From positions 1-64,000 of the forward strand of contig NZ_JACGWU010000006.1 of the NCBI RefSeq assembly GCF_014137865.1: a stretch of 64,000 nt of DNA, given 5' to 3'. Below are positions 53,244 to 61,836 of this stretch, in pieces. This DNA is from Alpinimonas psychrophila. Lineage in GTDB: Bacteria > Actinomycetota > Actinomycetes > Actinomycetales > Microbacteriaceae. The translations under genes were made by a program, and so were the position numbers. The notes beneath the pieces were generated by a model that saw only the letters and a program-made list of their open reading frames with translations, was not told the DNA's origin and searched no databases. Positions within the stretch are counted from its first letter, which is position 1; the number at the start of each line of letters is the position of its first letter.

Positions 53244-55643
53244 ATGGGAAAGAAAATAGCCATCGTCGGAGGCGGTCCGGCCGGGCTGTACTTCTCGATA
53301 CTCACGAAGAAGCTCGACCCAAGCCACGAGATTACCCTCTGGGAGCGAAACGCCCCAGATGACACATTTGGATTCGGCGTCGTATTCAGTGACGAAACGA
53401 TGGGCGGAATCGAAAACGCAGACGCAGAGTTCTACCAAGCAGCTGAAGCTAATTTTGCCAGATGGAGCGATATTGACGTGCTCTTCGGTGGCGAAACCAT
53501 CACCATGGGTGGTCAAGGATTTGCCGCGTCGAGTCGCAAAAACCTACTGCTCTTATTACAGGATCGCGCCCGCGAACTCGGAGTTCAGCTGAACTTCCTT
53601 ACCGAAGCACCAGATGTTGATGAGTTATCTCGCGACTATGACCTCGTCATCGCGTCAGATGGAATCAATTCGAGGATTCGTTCCCAATATGCAGATTCGT
53701 TCAAGCCCACGCTTGACCCCCGCAAGTGCAAGTTCATGTGGCTCGGCATTGACCGCGCACTCGAGGCATTCACCTTCTATGTCAAGCACACTCCCTGGGG
53801 CCTGATTCAAGTTCACGCCTACCCTTACTCTGCGACAGAGAGCACGTTCCTCGTTGAAATGCATGAGGACGTCTGGCGCGCCGCAGGGTTTGACGCAAGC
53901 GAAAAGGAAGTGTTCCCTCCCGGGGTGAGCGATGACGCCTCAGTTGCAAAGATTGCTGAGATCTTCGCGGACGAAATCGCTGGCGCAGGGGTTATGACCA
54001 ACAACTCCAAGTGGGTCACTTTCAACACAGTCCGAAACGAGAAGTGGAATCACAACAACGTTGTCCTCCTTGGCGATGCTGCCCACACAGCGCACTTCTC
54101 CATCGGGTCAGGAACCAAGCTGGCTCTCGAAGATGCCCTCGCTCTTGCGGCAAACCTGCACGAGCATTCCGATATTCCCGCTGCACTCGAAGCCTATGAG
54201 GCGGAACGCCGCCCCGTCGTGCTCTCGATTCAGCGGGCGGCACAAGCATCACTCGAATGGTTCGAGAACATCGGCCTGTATGCCGATCAAGAACCCTTGC
54301 AGTTTGCGTTCAACCTCCTCACGCGTTCGCGTCGCATCACCTTCGATAACCTCGCTGTGCGCGATCCTGGGTTTGCCGAAGATATTCAGGCAGACTTTGC
54401 ACGCCGTAGCAACAACCCTGTTGACGTTCCGGCAATGTTTCAACCCGCAACAATCGGCAACCTCAAGCTGAAAAATCGCATCCTCGTGTCAGCCATGGAC
54501 ATGTACATGGCTGAGGACGGCGTGGTCGGTGATTTTCACCTCGTTCACTTGGGAGGCAAAGCAATCGGTGGCGCCGGTCTCGTGATGACTGAAATGATTG
54601 CCCCGTCGAGCGACGGCCGAATCTCTCCTGCAGACGCTGGGCTCTATACAGACGGGCAACGCGACGCATGGAAGCGCGTTGTTGACTTCGTTCACAACAC
54701 GAGTACTGCCAAAATTGGCGCTCAGCTCGGCCACTCGGGTCGCAAGGGCTCGACGAAAGTCATGTGGGAGGGCATTGATGAGCCCTTGGAGGTTGACGGC
54801 TGGGACGTTATCTCACCTTCAGCCGTACCCTATGGGCCGGGAAGCAACCTCCCTCGCGAAGCAACGCGCGCGGACATGGATCGAATCCTCGCTGACTACG
54901 TCTCAGCTACCAAGCGGGCCGCCGAGGCTGAGTTCGACCTGCTTGAGTTACACGCCGCTCACGGCTACCTGCTGTCGTCGTTCCTCTCGCCACTCGCGAA
55001 TCGCCGAACTGACGAGTTTGGTGGCTCACTAGAGAACCGACTTCGGTTCCCGTTGGAGGTATTCGATGCAGTGCGTCAGGCGTGGCCCGCGGACCGCCCG
55101 ATGATGGTTCGAATCTCGGCGCACGACTGGGTGCCAGGGGGCAACACCGATGACGACGCTGTGCAGATTGCCGCAGCCTTCATTGAACACGGTGCTGATG
55201 CGATGGATGTCTCGTCGGGACAGGTTACTAAAGAAGAGAAGCCCCTCTACGGCCGAAGCTACCAGGCGCCATTCGCCGACAAGATTCGCAACACCATCGG
55301 CGCAAAGGCTGGTGTTGCTATCGTCACCGTGGGCGCCATTTCCTCTTTTGACGATGTCAACTCGGTTTTGCTCGCTGGACGGGCTGACTTCGTCGCTCTT
55401 GGTCGCACGCACCTGTGGGATCCTCAATGGACATTGCACGCAGCAGCAGATCAAGGCTTCCGTGGTGAGGCGGCTTCGTGGATTGCACCGTTCCGCGCGG
55501 GATCACGCAAGCCACCAACGGCTCGGACCGATGCTGTCCGTCCCCGACTAGAGTTGCTCACGACTCCTGACGTGGAAGAAGCCGCCGAGCACACCCGCTG
55601 GATTGGTGGCAAAACCGTTCCCATTCCCGGCACTCACAAGTAA
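53244..55643 (+). CDS. Salicylyl-/2-aminobenzoyl-CoA monooxygenase-reductase fusion
   Basis: A 799-residue fusion. Residues 1-385 are a PHBH-type FAD monooxygenase (IAIVGGGPAGLYFSILTKKL, DLVIASDGINSRIR, VVLLGDAAHTAHFSIGSGTK). Residues 400-780 are an old-yellow-enzyme flavin reductase (FQPATIGNLKLKNRILVSAM, LELHAAHGYLLSSFLSPLAN). This is the plan of 2-aminobenzoyl-CoA monooxygenase/reductase from the aerobic anthranilate CoA pathway, usually annotated as bifunctional salicylyl-CoA 5-hydroxylase. It hydroxylates at C5, and in the anthranilate case also reduces the ring. No aryl-CoA ligase is near, so IorAB is a candidate source of substrate. Confidence 0.9.
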   Translation: MGKKIAIVGGGPAGLYFSILTKKLDPSHEITLWERNAPDDTFGFGVVFSDETMGGIENADAEFYQAAEANFARWSDIDVLFGGETITMGGQGFAASSRKNLLLLLQDRARELGVQLNFLTEAPDVDELSRDYDLVIASDGINSRIRSQYADSFKPTLDPRKCKFMWLGIDRALEAFTFYVKHTPWGLIQVHAYPYSATESTFLVEMHEDVWRAAGFDASEKEVFPPGVSDDASVAKIAEIFADEIAGAGVMTNNSKWVTFNTVRNEKWNHNNVVLLGDAAHTAHFSIGSGTKLALEDALALAANLHEHSDIPAALEAYEAERRPVVLSIQRAAQASLEWFENIGLYADQEPLQFAFNLLTRSRRITFDNLAVRDPGFAEDIQADFARRSNNPVDVPAMFQPATIGNLKLKNRILVSAMDMYMAEDGVVGDFHLVHLGGKAIGGAGLVMTEMIAPSSDGRISPADAGLYTDGQRDAWKRVVDFVHNTSTAKIGAQLGHSGRKGSTKVMWEGIDEPLEVDGWDVISPSAVPYGPGSNLPREATRADMDRILADYVSATKRAAEAEFDLLELHAAHGYLLSSFLSPLANRRTDEFGGSLENRLRFPLEVFDAVRQAWPADRPMMVRISAHDWVPGGNTDDDAVQIAAAFIEHGADAMDVSSGQVTKEEKPLYGRSYQAPFADKIRNTIGAKAGVAIVTVGAISSFDDVNSVLLAGRADFVALGRTHLWDPQWTLHAAADQGFRGEAASWIAPFRAGSRKPPTARTDAVRPRLELLTTPDVEEAAEHTRWIGGKTVPIPGTHK

Positions 55644-55697
55644 CTGTGTCCTGCTGCGATTCCCTTACCTCGTTTATTCAAAGAAAAGAGAACTAAA

Positions 55698-56474
55698 ATG
55701 ACTAGCACAGCTGACATCCTCGCTGCACTCGGTTCTGGCCGAATTGGCGTCGTGGACCTAACCAACAAACTCTCGGCGAGCACTCCGGCCCTGCGTTTGC
55801 CTGACCCGTTTGCCAACCTCATCGATTTTAGTCTCGAAGAGGTCAGCTCCTACAACGAGCCGGGGCCGTTCTGGAAGCACCACAACATCCACACCGGTGA
55901 GCACATCGGCACTCACATTGATGCTCCGGTGCACTGGATTAGTGGGAAAGCCGGGCACGATGTGTCGAGCATCCCCCCAGCTCGACTCATTGGTCCAGCA
56001 GCGGTAATCGATGTCACCGCTCAGGTTTCAAAGAACAATGACTACCTCGTTACGATTGACGACATCAAGGCGTGGGAGGCAGAGCATGGTGCACTCCCCG
56101 AGAATGGATGGGTCCTGTTCCGAACCGGTTGGGATAAGTACTCTGACACCCAGGATGCTTTCCTGAACGCGGATGAGACGGGTTCTCACACTCCCGGCAT
56201 TACAGCCGACGCCGCTAAGTGGCTGGCCGAAGAGACGAAGATTTCTGGCATTGGTGTGGAGACAGTCGGCATTGATGCTGGTCGCGGTCACGAGCTTGAC
56301 CCTCCTTTTGCAGCGCACTACTACCTGCTCGGAAACGACAAATACGGCATCACCTCGCTTCAGAACCTCGACAAACTGCCCGCCACGGGTGCAGTCATTG
56401 TTGTTGCGCCACTGCCCATCGTGGGCGGCACGGGCAGCCCGACCCGAGTGCTTGCTCTGGTCGACAAGAGTTAA
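55698..56474 (+). CDS. Cyclase-family hydrolase (isatin hydrolase/kynurenine formamidase-like)
   Basis: A 258-residue metal-dependent hydrolase of the cyclase family. The metal motif GEHIGTHIDAPVHW is at about residues 73-86. Further family segments are NGWVLFRTGWDKY and VETVGIDAGRGH. Family members open isatin to isatinate or N-formylkynurenine to kynurenine. No kynureninase or tryptophan dioxygenase genes are in the window. The indole-monooxygenase-like StyA system at 61.8 kb makes an isatin hydrolase role attractive. It ends the FAH/TesB/monooxygenase operon and a terminator follows. Confidence 0.85.
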   Translation: MTSTADILAALGSGRIGVVDLTNKLSASTPALRLPDPFANLIDFSLEEVSSYNEPGPFWKHHNIHTGEHIGTHIDAPVHWISGKAGHDVSSIPPARLIGPAAVIDVTAQVSKNNDYLVTIDDIKAWEAEHGALPENGWVLFRTGWDKYSDTQDAFLNADETGSHTPGITADAAKWLAEETKISGIGVETVGIDAGRGHELDPPFAAHYYLLGNDKYGITSLQNLDKLPATGAVIVVAPLPIVGGTGSPTRVLALVDKS

Positions 56475-56493
56475 TTTGCTTTTAGCAAGAAAC

Positions 56494-56527
56494 GACCGCC
56501 CGGATTCTTCATCAGATCCGGGCGGTC
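56494..56527. terminator. Bidirectional terminator after cyclase gene
   Basis: GACCGCCCGGAT (56494-56505) and ATCCGGGCGGTC (56516-56527) form a perfect 12-bp stem with a 10-nt loop. It lies between the cyclase-family gene and the convergent decayed FAD oxidase. No T-run is seen. Confidence 0.7.
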
Positions 56528-57545
56528 ACTCTCTGTGTGCCTGAGGGCGTGGAGTGAGATACCTCACCTTGCCGGTGATGACGCGTTGAGCCACTAAGTG
56601 GCCAGACCCTGCACCCAGTCCAGGTCCAGGATGTGTGGCTGCACCAATATGCCAGAGTCCCTTTACGGGTGTCTGGGGGTTGACCGCGCCCGGGTACGGA
56701 CGCCAACGCAAGTTCTGGTCGATTTCGGCCGAGCCAATACGCGGTCAACGTAGCGTTGACACACCGAGTCATTCGTCCATCGACCAGCCACATCGATTAT
56801 TCCTGCAGCGTCACCCACGGGCCTGAATGGAACCTCTTGTAACTGTAGCCATAAGGTCGCCTTGCCTTCAGGGGCACGCGATGGGTCAACCCTACTTTGT
56901 TGACCGAAGACAAAAGTCGGTTCAGTGGGCAACAATCCCGCTTCTGCCTGAGCACAAGCAATACCCGTGCTGCTAGATCCGTTGCTCAGATGCACGAGTG
57001 GAACATTCGAAAGCGCAGAATCGCTCCACTCAACAGGTCGGTCAAAAGCGAGGTGCAGCTGAATCGCCGCACGCCCAGGGCGGTATTTTTCTGCACCCTT
57101 ACGCTCTGCCGTGACCAGAGGGGAAGAGCGGAGTAGCGATCCGTAAAGGGCCCCTGGCGATACTCCTGCAAGCACTGTGTCAGCAGGGGTTTGTCCTGAT
57201 GACGTTCGCACCCCGTGACTCGCTTTTCAGAAACAATGAGTTCTTCGACTTCCTGATTGAGTCGAATCTCTACCCCACTGTCGCGCAGGAGCCTTTCGAA
57301 TGCGGTCAGAAATACGGACGCGCCACCCGTCACGACGGGTAGGCCAAACTGATGCATTGCCCCGGCAAAAACGGGCACCATGAGTCCACCAGTAGCCTGG
57401 TCGGGTACCAACCCAGAGCAAAGAAGCCAGGGGGTCCATAAGGCATCAACCTCACAGCCAGAGAAGTTTCGGCGCAAGTATCCGCGACCGCTGGAGAGCG
57501 CATCGAGTGCGAGCTGGATCCCGGTATGCGATGACCGTGGTCATG
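56526..57545 (-). pseudogene. Broken phytoene-desaturase-like FAD oxidoreductase
   Basis: Pieces in different minus-strand frames match the intact oxidase at 40395..41984. One piece (57477 to about 57200) reads WTPWLLCSGLVPDQATGGLM; the next (57175 to 56770) has GVSPGALYGSLL, YRPGRAAIQLHLAFDRPVEW and ACAQAEAGLLPTEPT; the last (to 56526) ends GLWHIGAATHPGPGLGAGSG. The N-terminal FAD-binding part is missing, frameshifts lie near 57200 and 56745, and about 30 codons are lost before the last piece. Confidence 0.88.
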
Positions 57546-57676
57546 AGGCCTCCGAACAGCACTCATTTTTCCTCACTGTATCGCTGATTGGTTTCTTCCG
57601 TCAGAAAAAAGTCATACTTGGTTGTCGATATGGCGCACGTGATTTCCCGCTACTAGAGCAATAGGCTGAAGAAGCA

Positions 57677-58471
57677 ATGAACGAACAATCGAACCCCACC
57701 CTGCGCTCGGTGTCGAACGCGCTTGAGATTCTGCACCTCCTTCGGGCTCGAGGCCCCATGCGAATAACTGAAATCGCTGCCCAGATGAGAATCGGCCTCT
57801 CAACCGCGCACAGACTGGTGGCGACACTGCGGGAGCAGCGATTTGTGCGACAGGAACCAGACGGGAAACGCTACGAATTGGGTTCGGCCATGCTTTTCTC
57901 TACCGAGGTTTCGGCACTTCAGCACTGTGTCTCGGTGAGCGCTCGGGTGATGGAACGCCTGCGGGGCCGGAGCAATGAGACCGTTCACCTTTCGGTGCTT
58001 CGTGGCGATCGCTGCCTTTTTGCCGCCTCCGTAGAGTCGGAGCAGATGGTTCGGGTTTCGAGTCGGGTGGGCCAAGGCCCATACGCGCATACAGCAGCGG
58101 GGGGCAAGATTTTGCTCGCCGCACTTAGCCATGAACGACTTCTCGAGTTGTTGCCGAATGAGCAGTTGCCCACACCCACCGATCACTCGATTGCCTTACG
58201 GTCAGAGTTACTCACCGAACTCGATCAGGCAAAAACTCTCGGGTACGCCCGAAACATCAGTGAGTCCGAAGCGGGGATGTTCGCCATCGCGGTCCCCATA
58301 CGCAGGCCCGAAGGTGAGGTCATCAGTAGCCTGACGATTGCCGCCCCGCTCTCTCGCGTGGAGGGCACCGGATCTGGAAAGCTGAGTAACTCCCTCACTC
58401 CCTACGAACATGAGCTTGTCACTGCCTTGAAAGAGGCTGCCGCGGAAATAGAGTCACTCCTCGCATTCTGA
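57677..58471 (+). CDS. IclR-family regulator of aromatic island
   Basis: A 264-residue IclR protein. The N-terminal winged helix is at residues 8-70 (LRSVSNALEILHLLRARGPM and MRIGLSTAHRLVATLREQRF). The effector domain includes VGQGPYAHTAAGGKILLAAL and AGMFAIAVPIRRPEGEVIS. Many aromatic-catabolic operons use IclR activators or repressors. It is divergent from the broken FAD oxidase and upstream of the cupin gene, so it may have controlled the former and may now control the latter. Confidence 0.88.
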   Translation: MNEQSNPTLRSVSNALEILHLLRARGPMRITEIAAQMRIGLSTAHRLVATLREQRFVRQEPDGKRYELGSAMLFSTEVSALQHCVSVSARVMERLRGRSNETVHLSVLRGDRCLFAASVESEQMVRVSSRVGQGPYAHTAAGGKILLAALSHERLLELLPNEQLPTPTDHSIALRSELLTELDQAKTLGYARNISESEAGMFAIAVPIRRPEGEVISSLTIAAPLSRVEGTGSGKLSNSLTPYEHELVTALKEAAAEIESLLAF

Positions 58472-58555
58472 TTCCTTTTATACGGAAACGTCTCTGATTT
58501 CTTGCGCATTGCGGTATTTTTGGGTTAGGCAAAACCTCACTAGGAAGGACTCACC

Positions 58556-59005
58556 ATGACTGACGAACTCGATCCACTCGGTCGTCCATTTAAGCGCATC
58601 AGCGTGCAGCGCAAGAACGAGCTGCCGCTTGCACCTGGCCAGACCTCAAAGGCACTCCGGTACTCCGGCGTTTCGGTTGAAAATACCGATGTTGTTGACC
58701 TCTGGTTCGGTCGCGTACACACCGGTGTCGGCGAACACTCCGACCCACACCACCACGGCAAAGCTGAGACTGGCGGATTCGTGTTGCAGGGTCGCGGCTA
58801 CATCCGCTACGGCGATCGCTACAGCAAAATCACCTACTTCGAAGAGGGCGACTTCGTCTACGTGCCACCTTTCGTTCCACACATCGAAGGCAATGCGAGC
58901 ACGACCAAAGAGCTCATCTGGCTTACGACCCGCAACCCAGACAACATCGTTGTGAACCTGACCGATCAGGACGTGGCTGACCTAAAAATTGAGTACACGG
59001 ACTAA
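58556..59005 (+). CDS. Small cupin protein
   Basis: A 149-residue single-domain cupin. The first motif, GVGEHSDPHHHGKAETGGFV, has the two His and Glu metal ligands of the HxHx3E pattern. The second, DFVYVPPFVPH, has the third His. Such proteins range from dioxygenases acting on ring or side-chain diketones to binding or isomerase roles. The size is too small for gentisate dioxygenase. It has AAGGA upstream and its own terminator, so it is a single-gene unit inside the aromatic island. Its reaction is unknown. Confidence 0.82.
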   Translation: MTDELDPLGRPFKRISVQRKNELPLAPGQTSKALRYSGVSVENTDVVDLWFGRVHTGVGEHSDPHHHGKAETGGFVLQGRGYIRYGDRYSKITYFEEGDFVYVPPFVPHIEGNASTTKELIWLTTRNPDNIVVNLTDQDVADLKIEYTD

Positions 59006-59022
59006 GTCCACCAAACTCCGGA

Positions 59023-59069
59023 GTCGGGGTGCTGCCATTGCGGCGGTTCCCCGGCTTTCATTTTTTTTT
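59023..59069 (+). terminator. Intrinsic terminator after cupin gene
   Basis: Arms 59023-59036 and 59042-59055 pair with wobble and two mismatches, and nine Ts follow at 59061-59069. This is the only hairpin with a T-tail I see. The following 195 bases up to the thioesterase end hold no gene I recognise. Confidence 0.75.
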
Positions 59070-59264
59070 AGTCAGGCGCCCGGTCTGACGTGCCACTACG
59101 CGATCGAACTGATGACCACATTGCGGGGGTGCACATGGGCGCATAACCTGCCCGACCAACTCGGGGTTAGGCCCGAGAGTTGAGCTCTTCTCTCGTGAGC
59201 CCTCTTTTGTCTGAAGTTGATATCTTTGGTAGCTAAATTCCCGCTCAAAGTTTCGCGAACGGCC

Positions 59265-59684
59265 TTAGTCTTTCGATGGAACAATCCGCTCCCGCAGGAG
59301 AGCCGGCCACGGGCTCGAATGAAGTGCCCCTGGCGCAACATGAGCCGTGGTGACGTTGCCGTTGGCTGCCTCAGAAGCGACAGCCCCATCGCAATCCAAA
59401 CCCTCCGTGGTAAACGCCAGGGTCAGCGACTTTTCCCCCAACCGTTCAACGCGAATGCTCGTTAGCACGCGTTGCCCGAAATATAGCTTCGCGGTGAAGT
59501 TCACGGTCTGTTGAACGCGGGGCGCGGTCGGAAAGTACTCCGGTAAATCGAGATCCCGAAAGAGCTGAGCCTCGCAGGCTTCAGCCCATCGCAAAATGAC
59601 GGAATTGTGTTGGTGACCTGCGGCATCCGTGTCGACCCACTCGACGGTGCGCTCGATACTGCACGAAGATGGTGACGTACCCAT
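59265..59684 (-). CDS. 4HBT-type hotdog thioesterase, copy B
   Basis: A 139-residue paralogue of the thioesterase at 38145..38564, with the same active-site motif (WVDTDAAGHQHN). The first 72 residues differ at three positions, and the C-terminal third is more diverged, ending IVPSKD rather than IVPLTI. It would hydrolyse the same kind of aryl- or acyl-CoA. The start at 59684 has AAAGGAG upstream. Its divergent partner, the ThDP gene, is missing here. Confidence 0.87.
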   Translation of the reverse strand: MGTSPSSCSIERTVEWVDTDAAGHQHNSVILRWAEACEAQLFRDLDLPEYFPTAPRVQQTVNFTAKLYFGQRVLTSIRVERLGEKSLTLAFTTEGLDCDGAVASEAANGNVTTAHVAPGALHSSPWPALLRERIVPSKD

Positions 59685-59823
59685 TCTTTTCTCCTTTGTG
59701 TCGTGAACACGGAGTGATTTGTTACAACTACATTGCAAAAACTTGTCGGTCGTAATGACGGGGGTATGCTACATCATAACTTCCTAAAGAAAAGGTCGGT
59801 TCACAGGCATGAGCGTTGCGGAC
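59265..59823. repeat. Duplicated block B (thioesterase, promoter, truncated ThDP start)
   Basis: Homologous to 38145..38702. The ThDP gene is reduced to its first codons (ATGAGCGTTGCGGA at 59810-59823). From about 59826 the sequence instead matches the last codons and downstream region of AraC regulator 1 (44808 onward). This marks a deletion junction between the two ends of the ThDP-to-AraC operon. Confidence 0.85.
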
Positions 59824-59876
59824 GGAGACTCTGAAAAGAATTCGGTTGCGCCGCGAAATATGATATAAATTTTCTC

Positions 59877-59901
59877 TAACGGTCGTAACACATTTATGAC
59901 A
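59877..59901. promoter_or_regulatory. TAACGGTCGT-N9-ATGACA element upstream of AraC 2
   Basis: TAACGGTCGT (59877-59886) followed by ATGACA (59896-59901) parallels 51341-51363. A degraded form lies at 44865-44890 in front of the AraC 2 remnant. It is probably part of the AraC 2 promoter or operator. Confidence 0.45.
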
Positions 59902-59943
59902 ACGAAGTCATATAGTCGTTGAAAACCAGAAACGGTGAAAAGA

Positions 59944-60906
59944 ATGAGCCAACTTTTCAAGCAACACAATCTCGTCGCCACGACGGACCTCGACTCTGCC
60001 CGCGACGAGGTTGCCCGGGTCTTCTGTCCACATATTTTGCTGCCGACGCACCAAAAATCGAAGATTGATGTTGTTCACAATGGACACCGCTTTGGCAACG
60101 TCGGGCTCAACTACATTCGCTACGGCGATGAAATCACCATCACACCGGGGCAACTCTCCGATTTCTACCTCGTGCAGATTCCTCTTGCAGGCAAAGCCGT
60201 TGTGAAGGCCGGCAACCACACCGTCTTTGCTGATCGCCACGTGGCATCCATTGCGTCCCCCGATGATTACGTCGACATGGTGTGGAGTGACGGCTGCGAG
60301 AAGCTCATCGTGTACCTCGACCGCCAGGCCGTCGAAACCTCAGCGGCCGCTCTTGACCGTGACGTCGAGCGCACACCGGTGCGGTTCAACCCTGAAATGC
60401 AACTAGATTCTCCGGCCATTCGAAGCTGGCTTCGCCTCATTCGATTCCTCTCCGATGAGATTGAAGAAAATGGGGTGCTCCTCGATTCCCCCCTCATGTC
60501 GGCTCACATTGAGGACACGGTAATCAGCGGTTTGCTGGCTTCTCAGGAAAGCAATGTCGTGGCCGGCCACGAGCGCTGGGTGGGCAACCGTGCCATTCGA
60601 CGCGTCGTCGATCTCATGACGGACCAACCCGAGCATCCCTGGAGGCTCCTCGACCTTGCCGAAGCGGCTGGTCTCAGTGTTCGCAGCCTGCAGGACGGTT
60701 TTCAACGGGACCTCGGGCAGAGTCCGCTCGAATTCTTACGCTCCATCAGGCTCGATCGGGCGCGTTCTGAGCTATTTGCTTCCGCGCCCGGAAGCCAGAC
60801 GGTAGCCACCATCGCGTTCAAGTGGGGCTTCACGCACTTGGGGCGTTTCGCGAGCATGTACCGCCTTCGGTTCTTTGAGTCGCCCTCGCAAACATTGGCT
60901 GCGTAA
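59944..60906 (+). CDS. AraC-family regulator 2
   Basis: A 320-residue AraC protein. The AraC-binding-like domain (residues 1-180) begins with LFKQHNLVATTDLDSARDEV. The C-terminal DNA-binding domain has WRLLDLAEAAGLSVRSLQDG and QTVATIAFKWGFTHLGRFAS. It precedes the SDR/StyA/flavin-reductase genes and probably activates them; AraC regulators (IifR) accompany the known iif indole cluster. ATG 59944 is chosen because GGTGAAAAG lies upstream. The remnant at 44932 is a copy of its start. Confidence 0.9.
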   Translation: MSQLFKQHNLVATTDLDSARDEVARVFCPHILLPTHQKSKIDVVHNGHRFGNVGLNYIRYGDEITITPGQLSDFYLVQIPLAGKAVVKAGNHTVFADRHVASIASPDDYVDMVWSDGCEKLIVYLDRQAVETSAAALDRDVERTPVRFNPEMQLDSPAIRSWLRLIRFLSDEIEENGVLLDSPLMSAHIEDTVISGLLASQESNVVAGHERWVGNRAIRRVVDLMTDQPEHPWRLLDLAEAAGLSVRSLQDGFQRDLGQSPLEFLRSIRLDRARSELFASAPGSQTVATIAFKWGFTHLGRFASMYRLRFFESPSQTLAA

Positions 60907-61016
60907 TGTGGATAGGGCAGCCTCCCGCCGGATAGACGCCTCGTAACGCGCACCCACATAATGACGTAACACGTTGCCCCCTAGAGGCGACACCGCATTT
61001 AGAGAGCGTGGTCATT

Positions 61017-61802
61017 GTGAACGAAAACAGCGCAAAAAGCTTCATCGTCACGGGCGGTGCCACCATCATCGGTGCGGCCGTTGTCCGCCGTCTCGCGGAG
61101 GCCGGTGGCCATGTCATCGTCGCCGACATCGATAAAGCCGGTGGTGAAGCCGCAGCGCATTCGGCGGGGCAAGGTGCGAGCTTCTTGATGACGGACATCC
61201 GTGACGATTCTCAGTTGGCGTGGCTGGTCGAACATGCGATCGAACGCGAAGGCCGACTCGATGGAATCGTGAACTTGGCCTGCAGCTATGTGGATGACGG
61301 CCGCGCCAGCAGCCGAACGCAGTGGCTCGAGGCCATGAATGTTAATCTCGTGAGCTCCGCCATTCTTTCTGAACTCGCGATGCCTTATCTTGCCAAAAAC
61401 CACGGCAGCATCGTCAACGTCACCAGCATCAGTTCCAAAGTCGCCCAGACCGGCCGTTGGCTGTATCCCGCGAGCAAAGCCGCCCTCGTGCAGCTGACCC
61501 GCTCTCAGGCCATGGATTATGCCCCCGAAGGTGTTCGCGTCAATAGCGTTTCCCCTGGCTGGACATGGTCGGCCATCATGGACAACCTCAGTGGCGGCAA
61601 CCGGGCCAAAACTGACGCCGTGGCAGCGCCCTTCCATCTCACCTCACGCGTCGGCGACCCCGCCGAAGTTGCCAACGTCATCGCGTTCCTCCTCTCCCCC
61701 GATGCCAGCTTGGTCACGGGCGCGGATTGGGCCGTCGACGGCGGTTACTCCGCCATGGGCCCCGAGCAGGCAACGCCCGCCATTCCCCTTCTCGCGAGTT
61801 AG
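61017..61802 (+). CDS. Short-chain dehydrogenase, IifA-like by context
   Basis: A 261-residue SDR (264 if the GTG at 61008 is used). It has the cofactor site SFIVTGGATIIG with an unusual Ile in place of the third Gly, then the Asp of IVADIDKAGG. Catalytic Ser is in NVTSISSKVA and Tyr/Lys in YPASKAAL. In the iif indole cluster an SDR oxidises the dihydrodiol formed by the flavin monooxygenase. The order here (AraC, SDR, StyA-like, flavin reductase) matches that scheme. The substrate assignment is inference. Confidence 0.85.
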   Translation: MNENSAKSFIVTGGATIIGAAVVRRLAEAGGHVIVADIDKAGGEAAAHSAGQGASFLMTDIRDDSQLAWLVEHAIEREGRLDGIVNLACSYVDDGRASSRTQWLEAMNVNLVSSAILSELAMPYLAKNHGSIVNVTSISSKVAQTGRWLYPASKAALVQLTRSQAMDYAPEGVRVNSVSPGWTWSAIMDNLSGGNRAKTDAVAAPFHLTSRVGDPAEVANVIAFLLSPDASLVTGADWAVDGGYSAMGPEQATPAIPLLAS

Positions 61803-61836
61803 TTTTTCGATCTATCCCTCCAAAGAAAGGACCACC

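Noticed and set aside
53244-55643. Salicylate-to-gentisate pathway
   Set aside because: The fusion could be a salicylyl-CoA 5-hydroxylase, but no salicylyl-CoA ligase or gentisate dioxygenase was found. I keep it as an alternative only.
55698-56474. Kynurenine pathway of tryptophan
   Set aside because: The cyclase-family enzyme could be a formamidase, but no tryptophan dioxygenase, kynureninase or kynurenine hydroxylase is present.
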